Origin: CAYVDH01 sp964450355
GTDB lineage: Bacteria > Bacteroidota > Bacteroidia > NS11-12g > UBA955
NCBI GenBank assembly: GCA_964450355.1
Contig: CAYVDH010000156.1
Span: 1 to 8,522 of the forward strand
Length of the DNA stretch: 8,522 nt
Reading direction: 5' to 3'
The notes beneath the pieces were generated by a model. That model saw nothing but the letters and a program-made list of their open reading frames with translations, was not told the origin of the DNA and made no database searches. Below are positions 1 through 7,900 of the stretch, in pieces; the stretch's first letter is position 1; the number at the start of each line of letters is the position of its first letter. The position numbers and the translations under genes are program-made.

Positions 1-70
1 AATGGTCAATATTTTAAAATAAATTTTTAATTTCTAATATTTTTAATATATTCGTTCAAAATATTTTTAT

Positions 71-2785
71 ATGAAAAAAAGAATACAACTGCTTTTTGCT
101 TTTTTTTGCTTTTTTACTGCACTTAAATCACAAATCATAGCTACCGATCACAAGTTCCAATTTGTAAAAACAGAAGTTAATATCAATGATTTAACAACCA
201 ATAAAAGAAGTGCATCTGTTCCAAAAATTTGCAATGTTGACACAGTTCAATATCCATTGTCAAAGGCCTCAGGTTTGTATTCTATTTCTATCGGAAAAGG
301 TAGAAGTTTGGGTCAATTATACTCATGCCCAAGATCCATAGAAATTTCTGGATTTACATTTTATGCGTTCATACCCAATTTGCAAAACACCTACCGCAAA
401 ATGAACATCATTTGCAATTTATATAGGGCAGGAGCTGACAGTTTGCCTCGTGGTGCAGCTTTAAGATCTGATACCATAGAAATTGATACTAATTTTTATA
501 GGGGAGTGATTGCTAAGATGGAAAAACATGCAAGTTGGCAAACCATTACACTAGATAGTAATTACATTATTACTGTGGAAACAGATACAGCAGCATTCAA
601 TGGCAGTGTATTGGTTAATAGTTACATAGCTGGAGATGGAAAAAGAGAAAATCTAAATTGTGGTTCTATAAGTGGACAGTGGTATAGCGGTAGAAATTTA
701 AATGTTGGAGGAACTCCATTTAATTGTGATGTATTGCTTCATCCACATGTAAAGTATAAATTTGGAACTGATTTTTCTATAAAAAACAATTGTTACAACC
801 TGACAGATACGGTTAAATTCATTAACAATGCCCCATCTAATTTAACAGGAAGTAGAATGTATAACAGATATCTTTTATACAACCTTGGTTATTTCTGCCA
901 TTGGTGGAATGATGGCTCCAATTTTGGAACAACATATTCTGTGGATTTTAAAGCCAAATACAATACAAAAGGGAATTACAATGTGAGAGTGATTTCAACA
1001 ATTTATGGATACAGAGGGAATGAAAATGGATGTCAAGATACCACTATAAAATTGTTGTCATATAAGCCAGACTTGCCTTCGGTAAGCGGCCCTACCAATG
1101 CATGTATTGGTGATACAGCGTATTTTACAGCAGTAAGTAACGATGCAGGCGTCAATTACCAATGGTATGATAAACAAAATTCTGTAAGTCCTTTTTTAAT
1201 CAATAAAAATTACAATGCTTTTCCACTTGTTCAATCCGATACGTTTTATTTAAAAGCAAGCAACAATGGTTGTCTTAGCAATACCAGGACTCATATACTG
1301 AATGTGAATTCTTATCCTACAAGTTTGACATTTAAAGATGATTCAATTTGTTCAGGCTCTAAAGCTAATTTAAAAGGAAATACAGACAAAGGTGTTATCG
1401 AATGGTTTGTAAATTCAAATTCTCCTTTGCCATTTTATTCAGGAAATGTATTGCAAACTCAAGTACTAACCAGAGATACATTTTTCTATATCCATGCAAA
1501 CAACAAAGGTTGTATTTTAGGTCCAAAAACGATGGTGAAAGCAAATGTTGGTTCTAATTTTGCACCAAATCCGCCAGTAGTTTCTTCTGATACAAATGTA
1601 TGCTTGTCTAACAATCCTATTGTGAATTTATTAGCTTCTGCTCAAGCAGGACTTACTATCAGATGGTTTGATGTTGCTTCAGGAGGTAGTTCAATTAATA
1701 CTGGCAATTCGATGATGTACATGCCTACTCAAAGAGGTATTAAGGAGTTTTATGCCGATGCTTACAATGGTGTATGCGGTAGTACCAGAGTGCAAATTAA
1801 AGTTAATACTGATAATTACCCTTCGATAAGCAAGATAACTTTGGATACAGTTTGCAATGGAGATTCAGTGTACCTCAATGCTCAAGTTCCATACGGAGAT
1901 ATTTATTGGTATGATGCAGCTTCTAATGGTAATTTATTGAAAACAGGTGATAACTTGTCTGATAAACCAATTGCGACTAAAAATTATTACATTCAAACTG
2001 AAAGTGGAATTTGTGTAAGCCCAAGCAGAACTATTGCTCAAGCTGTAGTAAATAATTATCCTGTAATCAACAAATTAATTGGAGATACTATTTGTGCTAA
2101 AAATTCTGCAATATTAAAAGGAATAATGACAGGATCAGGTAATTTGTATTGGTACGATAGCGATACAAGCTCTACTAAATTACATACTGGATTAATTTTC
2201 ACTACACCAGTTTTAAATGGTTCTAAAAGGTATTATGCTCGTTCGGAATATGCTGGATGTATTAGTCCAATACAAAGTGTATTGCCTTCAGTTTTACCAG
2301 TTCCATTCAGTGGATTTTCTTATGATATTTTAACATTTCAACAAGTTAGAGTTGCTCTAATAAATGCTGGTTCTAGCAGCATTAAATGGGATTTTGGTGA
2401 TGGATTTAAAAGTTCAAATGGCAATGTAACTCATAGATACCAAACTCCAGGTAGATATAAAATAAAATTAACCTTAACATCATTAACCAATGGATGTCAA
2501 GATTCAACCATTATTTATGTTGATATTTTAACCAGTAACATAAGCGACACAAAATTAAATAAATCACTTGTTTTGTATCCTAATCCTGCTAAAACGAATA
2601 TTCATTTAACTGGTGATATCGAATTTAAAAATGCGAAAATTTATAACAGCTCGGGCCAAGTTGTAAAAGAAATTATTTTTGATATAAATTCATTAGAACA
2701 AAACATAGATATCAGAGAATTAAGCAAAGGTCTTTATTTCATAACCATCGATCATTATTCACCTAAAACATTTTTAGTCGATTAA
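71..2785 (+). CDS. Secreted multidomain Ig-like/PKD protein with T9SS type A sorting domain
   Basis: This 904-residue protein is probably exported by Sec, then carried across the outer membrane by T9SS and released or anchored at the surface. Residues 1-20 form a signal peptide (KKR, a Phe-rich core, then LKS-Q). Residues about 85-231 are a beta-rich domain of unknown family. Residues about 231-330 look like a degenerate PKD domain (HWWNDG at 277-282). Five Ig-like repeats follow at about 333-742, each with an aromatic core (YQWYD, EWFV, RWFD, YWYD, YWYD) and a cysteine pair: 345/401, 427/481, 511/569, 595/648, 675/730. A PKD domain at 745-819 carries WDFGDG (773-778). The tail from about 832 has LYPNPA (835-840), SSGQVV and KGLYFITI, the usual type A sorting layout. 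No catalytic motif is visible, so an adhesin or structural role is inferred. The ATG at 71 is chosen because the signal peptide starts there. Gene 2 follows after four bases. Confidence 0.9.
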   Translation: MKKRIQLLFAFFCFFTALKSQIIATDHKFQFVKTEVNINDLTTNKRSASVPKICNVDTVQYPLSKASGLYSISIGKGRSLGQLYSCPRSIEISGFTFYAFIPNLQNTYRKMNIICNLYRAGADSLPRGAALRSDTIEIDTNFYRGVIAKMEKHASWQTITLDSNYIITVETDTAAFNGSVLVNSYIAGDGKRENLNCGSISGQWYSGRNLNVGGTPFNCDVLLHPHVKYKFGTDFSIKNNCYNLTDTVKFINNAPSNLTGSRMYNRYLLYNLGYFCHWWNDGSNFGTTYSVDFKAKYNTKGNYNVRVISTIYGYRGNENGCQDTTIKLLSYKPDLPSVSGPTNACIGDTAYFTAVSNDAGVNYQWYDKQNSVSPFLINKNYNAFPLVQSDTFYLKASNNGCLSNTRTHILNVNSYPTSLTFKDDSICSGSKANLKGNTDKGVIEWFVNSNSPLPFYSGNVLQTQVLTRDTFFYIHANNKGCILGPKTMVKANVGSNFAPNPPVVSSDTNVCLSNNPIVNLLASAQAGLTIRWFDVASGGSSINTGNSMMYMPTQRGIKEFYADAYNGVCGSTRVQIKVNTDNYPSISKITLDTVCNGDSVYLNAQVPYGDIYWYDAASNGNLLKTGDNLSDKPIATKNYYIQTESGICVSPSRTIAQAVVNNYPVINKLIGDTICAKNSAILKGIMTGSGNLYWYDSDTSSTKLHTGLIFTTPVLNGSKRYYARSEYAGCISPIQSVLPSVLPVPFSGFSYDILTFQQVRVALINAGSSSIKWDFGDGFKSSNGNVTHRYQTPGRYKIKLTLTSLTNGCQDSTIIYVDILTSNISDTKLNKSLVLYPNPAKTNIHLTGDIEFKNAKIYNSSGQVVKEIIFDINSLEQNIDIRELSKGLYFITIDHYSPKTFLVD
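1067..2296 (+). repeat. Tandem array of five Ig-like repeats (protein-level repeat)
   Basis: The array covers residues about 333-742. First cysteines lie at 345, 427, 511, 595 and 675 and second cysteines at 401, 481, 569, 648 and 730, giving a period of 80-84 residues and an intra-domain gap of 53-58. Each unit runs Cys, a strand, an aromatic W-F/Y-D core, a Thr/Lys-rich loop, an aromatic strand, then the second Cys. This matches the Ig-like modules common in Bacteroidota surface proteins. The copies are diverged. Confidence 0.82.
2564..2785 (+). other. T9SS type A C-terminal sorting domain (gene 1)
   Basis: This stretch encodes residues 832-904 of the 904-residue protein. It has the three blocks expected of a type A sorting domain: LYPNPA (835-840), IYNSSGQVV (857-865), and KGLYFITI (886-893) followed by a short final strand. 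In this family the domain directs passage through the T9SS outer-membrane translocon and is normally removed by the PorU sortase. That role is family knowledge; only the motif is seen here. Confidence 0.88.
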
Positions 2786-2789
2786 TTTT

Positions 2790-3335
2790 GTGAAACTAGT
2801 TTTACTTATTTTTCTTGGATTGATTTCTCTTGAATTAAATGCACAGGTAGAAATTTACAAAGGAGAATCAGATACTTCTAAATACATTGCACCAGAAGAT
2901 ACAATCACCAAACCTCCAAAATATAAAAATGGAGAAAGTGATTTTTTTAATTACATACAACAAGAATTTAATTCTAGGTTATTTAGCTCTAACATTCCTT
3001 TTGATGGCGTTGATTTGAGGTTTTCCTTTGTAGTAGAAAAAAATGGTCAAATTTCTGATTTTAAATCGTTGTTTACATCATACCAATTAGCTACTGAAGA
3101 AATGCAAAGAATCATTGAATCGATGCCTAAATGGACGCCAGGGAAACAATATGGGTCAACCAAAAGAATTACCATGGTTTACGATTTAAAGATTCTTTTA
3201 AATCAACAAACCTCTGAAGTCTTTATCAGTAAAAATGGGTATTATCAGGAATATTCTCCCAAAACTAAACATTTAAAATGGTATATAGTTTCTGCAACAG
3301 TTTTAATCATGGCAACATTGTTGATTATCAAATAG
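2790..3335 (+). CDS. Periplasmic TonB C-terminal-like protein with C-terminal membrane anchor
   Basis: This 181-residue envelope protein starts with GTG. No in-frame ATG occurs before residue 105, and the GTG gives an intact signal peptide (residues 1-18, cleavage at LNA-Q). Residues about 70-138 resemble the TonB C-terminal domain: a strand with VVEKNGQISDF (81-91), a helix containing EEMQRIIES, the signature MPKWTPGKQYG (112-122), then a strand VYDLKILL. A hydrophobic helix (164-180) closes the protein, leaving one Lys. Classical TonB has an N-terminal anchor, a Pro-rich spacer and a C-terminal TonB domain, so the order here is reversed and the Pro-rich spacer is missing. An energy-transducer role is therefore doubtful; a structural or partner-binding role is equally possible. 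The four-base gap to the upstream T9SS-exported protein suggests co-transcription. I know of no characterised homologue. Confidence 0.82.
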   Translation: MKLVLLIFLGLISLELNAQVEIYKGESDTSKYIAPEDTITKPPKYKNGESDFFNYIQQEFNSRLFSSNIPFDGVDLRFSFVVEKNGQISDFKSLFTSYQLATEEMQRIIESMPKWTPGKQYGSTKRITMVYDLKILLNQQTSEVFISKNGYYQEYSPKTKHLKWYIVSATVLIMATLLIIK

Positions 3336-3353
3336 AAAATACATTTACTTTTG
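3321..3353 (+). promoter_or_regulatory. Bacteroidetes-type promoter of the HD phosphohydrolase gene
   Basis: TACTTTTG at 3346-3353 matches the Bacteroidetes primary-sigma -7 consensus TAnnTTTG exactly. A TTG at 3321-3323 lies 22 bases upstream, within the usual spacing for the -33 element. It falls at the 3' end of gene 2 and in the short gap after it. Transcription would begin a few bases after 3353, at or very near the ATG at 3359, giving a leaderless or nearly leaderless message. The boxes are seen directly; the start site is inferred. Confidence 0.6.
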
Positions 3354-3358
3354 CATGA

Positions 3359-4585
3359 ATGAATAACAGCAAAATCATCAATGATCCAGTATATGGATTT
3401 CTCACTATACCCTCCGAATTGGTTTTTAAGCTTATTCAACATCCATTTTTTCAACGATTAAGAAGAATTAGGCAATTAGGGATGACAGAGTTTGTGTATC
3501 CAGGAGCAATTCACTCAAGATTTAATCATGCTTTGGGAGCTTTAAATTTAATGACAAAAGCTGTAGATGTATTGAGGCAAAAAAAAGTGATTATAACAGA
3601 TGAAGAAGCTGAGGCGGTATATATCGGTATATTATTGCATGATATTGGACATGGTCCTTTCAGCCATTCTCTTGAACACAACATCATACAAGGTGTTCAT
3701 CATGAGTTTATATCCTTAACGTTAATGAACATCATGAACAAAGAGTTTGATGGGAAATTAAGTTTAGCCATTAAAATTTTTCAAAATAAATACAAAAAAG
3801 AATTTTTACATCAATTAATCTCTAGTCAATTAGACATGGATAGATTAGATTATTTGAGCAGAGATAGTTTTTTTACTGGAGTAAGCGAAGGGGTAGTAGG
3901 AGCAGATAGAATCATTAACATGATGAATGTTGTAAACGACCAATTAGTTATTGAAGAAAAAGGCATTTATAGCATAGAGAAGTTTATTATAGCTCGAAGA
4001 CTAATGTATTGGCAAGTGTATTTGCATAAAGCGGTAGTCGCAGCAGACATGTTGTTAAGTCAAATCATGAAAAGGGCAAAAGAACTTTCAATTCAAGGAG
4101 TAAATTTATATGGCACACCAGCTTTAAAATGGTTTTTAGAGCATGATATCAATGAAAAGGAATTCCTTAAAGATAAAAAATCGATTCATTATTTCACATC
4201 TTTAGATGATTCTGATGTGTTTTCTTCTATTAAAGTTTGGCAAACAGAAAATGATAAAATATTAAGTACACTTTCAAAGCAATTAATTAATCGAAATTTG
4301 CCTAAAATGCAGATATCTAACAAAGCTTTTAGCGCAGATTTGATATTAGAATCAAAATCTAAGGTCGCCAAATTGTTTAATTTAAATATAAACGAAGCAA
4401 GTTATTTTGTCAATCAAATTTCTTTATCAAACGATGCTTATAAAGACGATCATAGCAATATAAAAATATTGTTAAAGAACAATCAAGTGGTTGATGTAGT
4501 AGATGCTAGCGATAATTACAATTTAAAAACATTAAAAACCACTGTGAAAAAATATTTCTTGTCTTATTACAAGGAAAAACTTTAA
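3359..4585 (+). CDS. HD-domain phosphohydrolase, SAMHD1/YwfO-like (probable dNTP triphosphohydrolase)
   Basis: This 408-residue cytoplasmic protein belongs to the COG1078 HD phosphohydrolases, whose studied members (SAMHD1, Bacillus YwfO, Enterococcus EF1143) hydrolyse dNTPs to deoxynucleoside and triphosphate. The full active-site set can be placed against SAMHD1: Arg54 and His57 in HSRFNHALG, His94-Asp95 with His98 and His103 in LLHDIGHGPFSH, His115 in HHEF, and Asp161, Tyr165 and Asp169 in LDMDRLDYLSRD. His57, His94, Asp95 and Asp161 would bind the metal. Residues after about 230 form a helical region and a C-terminal domain. Length is normal for bacterial members. The start at 3359 gives the common opening KIINDPVYGFLTIP. 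An overlapping ATG at 3355 is in another frame and stops after three codons. The gene lies 23 bases after gene 2 but has its own promoter box. Substrate is inferred; allosteric nucleotide sites were not checked. Confidence 0.9.
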   Translation: MNNSKIINDPVYGFLTIPSELVFKLIQHPFFQRLRRIRQLGMTEFVYPGAIHSRFNHALGALNLMTKAVDVLRQKKVIITDEEAEAVYIGILLHDIGHGPFSHSLEHNIIQGVHHEFISLTLMNIMNKEFDGKLSLAIKIFQNKYKKEFLHQLISSQLDMDRLDYLSRDSFFTGVSEGVVGADRIINMMNVVNDQLVIEEKGIYSIEKFIIARRLMYWQVYLHKAVVAADMLLSQIMKRAKELSIQGVNLYGTPALKWFLEHDINEKEFLKDKKSIHYFTSLDDSDVFSSIKVWQTENDKILSTLSKQLINRNLPKMQISNKAFSADLILESKSKVAKLFNLNINEASYFVNQISLSNDAYKDDHSNIKILLKNNQVVDVVDASDNYNLKTLKTTVKKYFLSYYKEKL

Positions 4586-4651
4586 ACCCAGATTCCGTAT
4601 TTGAGTTTGTAATAGAATATTTATTCGGATTCTTGTATAAAAAAATAATTC

Positions 4652-4688
4652 AAAAAAAAAGCCCAACTTTTAAGTTGGGCTTTTTTTT
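4652..4688. terminator. Bidirectional intrinsic terminator between convergent genes
   Basis: A perfect palindrome at 4661-4680 (GCCCAACT, TTTA loop, AGTTGGGC) folds into an 8-bp stem with a 4-base loop. It is flanked by nine A (4652-4660) and eight T (4681-4688), so it reads as hairpin plus U-tract on both strands. It lies 66 bases past the stop of the HD gene and 11 bases past the stop of the minus-strand PKD gene, and can end both transcripts. The rest of the 114-base gap shows nothing else I can support. Confidence 0.93.
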
Positions 4689-4699
4689 ATTGGTTAAAA

Positions 4700-4939
4700 T
4701 TAGTTCATTACAGTTACTTTAGTAGTAGTAGTAACACCATTGATTGTTACTTTTACTAAGTATATGCCTTTGGCATTATCTCCTAAATTAATAACTGTGT
4801 TGTTTTCAATTGTATTTGTACTTAATATTTTACTGCCTAATAAGTTGTAAACTTCAATTTTCATTCCTGAGTTAGAATTTGATTTGATTGTAAACGAACC
4901 ATTATTAGGGTTAGGGTAAATATTCAGTTGAGGATTAGA
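4700..4939 (-). other. T9SS type A C-terminal sorting domain (gene 4)
   Basis: This encodes residues 1153-1231. The block order is IYPNPNNGSFTI (1159-1170), MKIEVYNLLGSKIL (1178-1191), a turn, then KGIYLVKVTING and a Thr-rich last strand ending TVMN. It is a closer match to the textbook type A pattern than the tail of gene 1, which has a longer middle segment and an acidic end. Confidence 0.92.
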
Positions 4940-7900
4940 TGCAACATTGTCAACACTTGTATTAGCACCTACTAATTTGGTTATTGAACATTTACAACCA
5001 GCAGAGTTAGTTGCAGTCATTGTTACTTTAAAGTTACCTGAATACAAGTACTGATAATTAGGAGAAGTATTTACTGAAGTTCCTCCTTCACCAAAGAACC
5101 ACTCATAATTGGTATATGTTGTGTTAGTAGGGGTGTAAGAGTATTTTAAGAATCCTAAATTTTTAACATCGAAATCACAAGTTGGAGATTGACTTACTGT
5201 AAGTGATTTAATGATGGTATCTGAACAAGCACCAGGGTATGAAGCTACAAGTTTAACATTGTAAGAAGTGGTTGTTACCGGATTGTACAATCTTCTTGGA
5301 GAAGGATCTGTACCTGTTCCATTTCCAAAATCCCAATTATAAACAATTCCACCTCTATCGCCTTTAGATAAGTTCACAAAATCTGCCATTTCACCAGAAC
5401 AGATATTTGCTACATTAAAGTCAGCTTTTGGTTGTATCGTGATGTTAACAGTTTTGGTAATTTCATCTTCGCAACCATTAGTGAATTTAGTTTTTAATGT
5501 AACATCATATGGACCTTCATTTGGCCATGATTTAGTTATGTCTTTAGTAGTATATGAACTTCCATCGCTGATGTTCCAAGTATAAGCAGGACCAGAAACT
5601 GTTTCAACAGTAGTATTGTTGAAGTTAGTTGGTATTCTACTACACAATTGATCAAAATTAAAATCAGAACTTGGTGTTGGTTTGATAGTAACTGTTTTAG
5701 TGATGTCATTTTCACATCCAAATTCAGATACAGCTTTAAGATTTACATTGTAAGTTCCAGCATTTGCATATTTGTTATTGCCTTCGTCTAATGTAGAATT
5801 GTTGCCATCTCCAAATGTCCAATAAGATCCAAATAAACCTAATTGAATTGTAGAAGTATTAGGAAGTATAACTTCAGATTTAGCGCAAATAGGAGCTGCT
5901 GGAGCTATGAAATTAGCAACTGGTTTAGCGAATTGATAAGCGTTTTTTGTTAATGAATTTGAGCAACCATTAGCTGATACGGTTAAAGTTACTTTATAGC
6001 CACCTGGATTTGTATATAATTTGGTAGGGTTAGTCGCAGAACTTAAAGGTGAGCCATCACCAAAGTCCCATGAGTGAATTAATACTCCACTTCCAATAGT
6101 TGTTTGATTAATGAATCTCACATTAGTGCCTTCGCAAGCATTGATTGCTTTAAAAGCAACTTGAGGTACTTCTGTTACTTCTACATTAATGGTAGTGTCT
6201 TTTACTACATTGTAAGGGAAACTTGTTGCAACTAATCTTACTGGGTAAATTCCAAAAGTTGCATATATTTTTACAGGATTTACTAAATCTGAACTATCTC
6301 CATCACCAAAATACCATTTATAAGTAGCATTTCCACTGTGAATAGTGGTTTTATTGTCAAATAAAATGGCATCACCATCGCAAACAGGACTAGGGAATTC
6401 AAAATTGGTTTTTGGTGTAGGTACTACTCTTAACGTTCTAGCTATGGTTGAATCACAGAAATGAGGACCTAAGTCAGCAATGTTAATATAAAAAGTAATG
6501 TTGCTATCTAAATGAGCACTTTTTCCAATGTATGTTATTTTTCCATTGTTTGTGCCTGGATCAACAACAGTGTATTCGGTGTTAGGAATTAATACATTAG
6601 TTTTTGTTCTCGCAGATATTGAATTGATAGTCCATGTGATGTTATAGTCTGAATTGTTGTATCCAGAAGGAGGTAAAATTTCATAAGTTAATGTTTTAGC
6701 AATTTCTAATAAATCTGGTTGTGATTGAGCACCAACTTTCACTTGACCTTGGAATGGTGTTCCTGGAATTACATCTGCACCAATTGGTCTAGGTTTTACA
6801 GTAACTGTCAATCCAGTTCTTGAAGAGTTTGAACAAGTTTTTCTGTAATAAAGCAATGCATCTAAACCATATGTTTGATATACACCACCACCACCAAATA
6901 GACCTTGACATACTTTTCCACCTACGTAACTTAAATCGCCATTTGAACCAGCGTTAGTTCCACTAGGGAATTGTAAATCATTTCCACCATCAGTTGTGAT
7001 GTAAAATCCATAAGTTTGTCCAGTAACTAATTGAAGGTTTCCAGCAAAACATCTTGCCCTGTTTTGACCACTTATTGTAAATCTTTGAGAACTACCACTT
7101 GAAGCTAATGTCCAAGCTGAACTGTTTGTTTCACTTCCAACAAAAGTTCCTGTTTTATAGTAAAGTCTGTAATTCATTGCAGCATTTTGATACAATTTTA
7201 CCATCACACTATCCAATGTTAAATTGGAAGAAGGAGTAACATTAAAATAAGCACCATTAAATGCGTTAGAAGCAGCTGTAACAGAAATTCCACCACCAAA
7301 TCCAGTACTATAGGTAGCTTTAGCGGCCAACTTATAGGCTTCAGCATAAAAAGTTTTGGTTGATGTAATGTATGGAGCCAATATAGATTTACCAAATCCA
7401 ATGATACTACCTCCACTAGCTGCGTCATACCAAACAATGGAATCTCTTGCACTTGTAGGTGTTGCAGTTATTATAGAACGGCCATTTCCACATTGTTTAA
7501 CATTTGTAGTACTTGGAGGTGCTGGTGGTCCAAAGAAATCAAAAATAAACCTAGTTGAGTCATTTACTTGAACTGAGTCTGTGCCTCCATTAGGGAATGA
7601 AGTTTTAGCGAAAATATTGTATCTTGTATCGTTAGTAAAAGTATAATTTGCTTTTACAATGTATGTAGAGTCAGCAACTCCACAACCTGTAAATAGTTTC
7701 CTTTTTAAATAAGTAGTTGGTTGAGTTACTCCGTTGATAGTTAATTCAATTCTAAAGCTGTCTATTACGTTTTTTCCAATGTTTCTAACTGTTACAGCAA
7801 TGTTTTGAGTTTGAGTACATACATTTAAAGGAGAAATTCTTACAGGCAAAATGTCATTGTTTTTGGTAGGCCCAAAAAACTGTAATGTCATTTTTTGTGT

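Noticed and set aside
47..54. Possible -7 box TATATTCG upstream of gene 1
   Set aside because: One mismatch to TAnnTTTG and no TTG at the proper distance upstream; in such AT-rich DNA this match is expected by chance.
3245..3454. Minus-strand open frame of 69 codons across the end of gene 2 and the start of the HD gene
   Set aside because: It is antisense to two well-supported genes and to the promoter, and shows no recognisable domain.
4189..4371. Minus-strand 60-codon frame inside the HD gene
   Set aside because: Antisense shadow of the HD protein's C-terminal region with no domain or promoter.
5536..5721. Minus-strand 61-codon frame within the PKD repeats
   Set aside because: Out of frame with the PKD protein, low-complexity Leu/Ile-rich, no independent support.
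7219..7571. Open frames inside the PKD gene (minus 7452-7219 and plus 7356-7571)
   Set aside because: They overlap the Ig-like part of a clearly coding frame, have biased Leu/Pro-rich composition typical of shadow frames, and lack start context.
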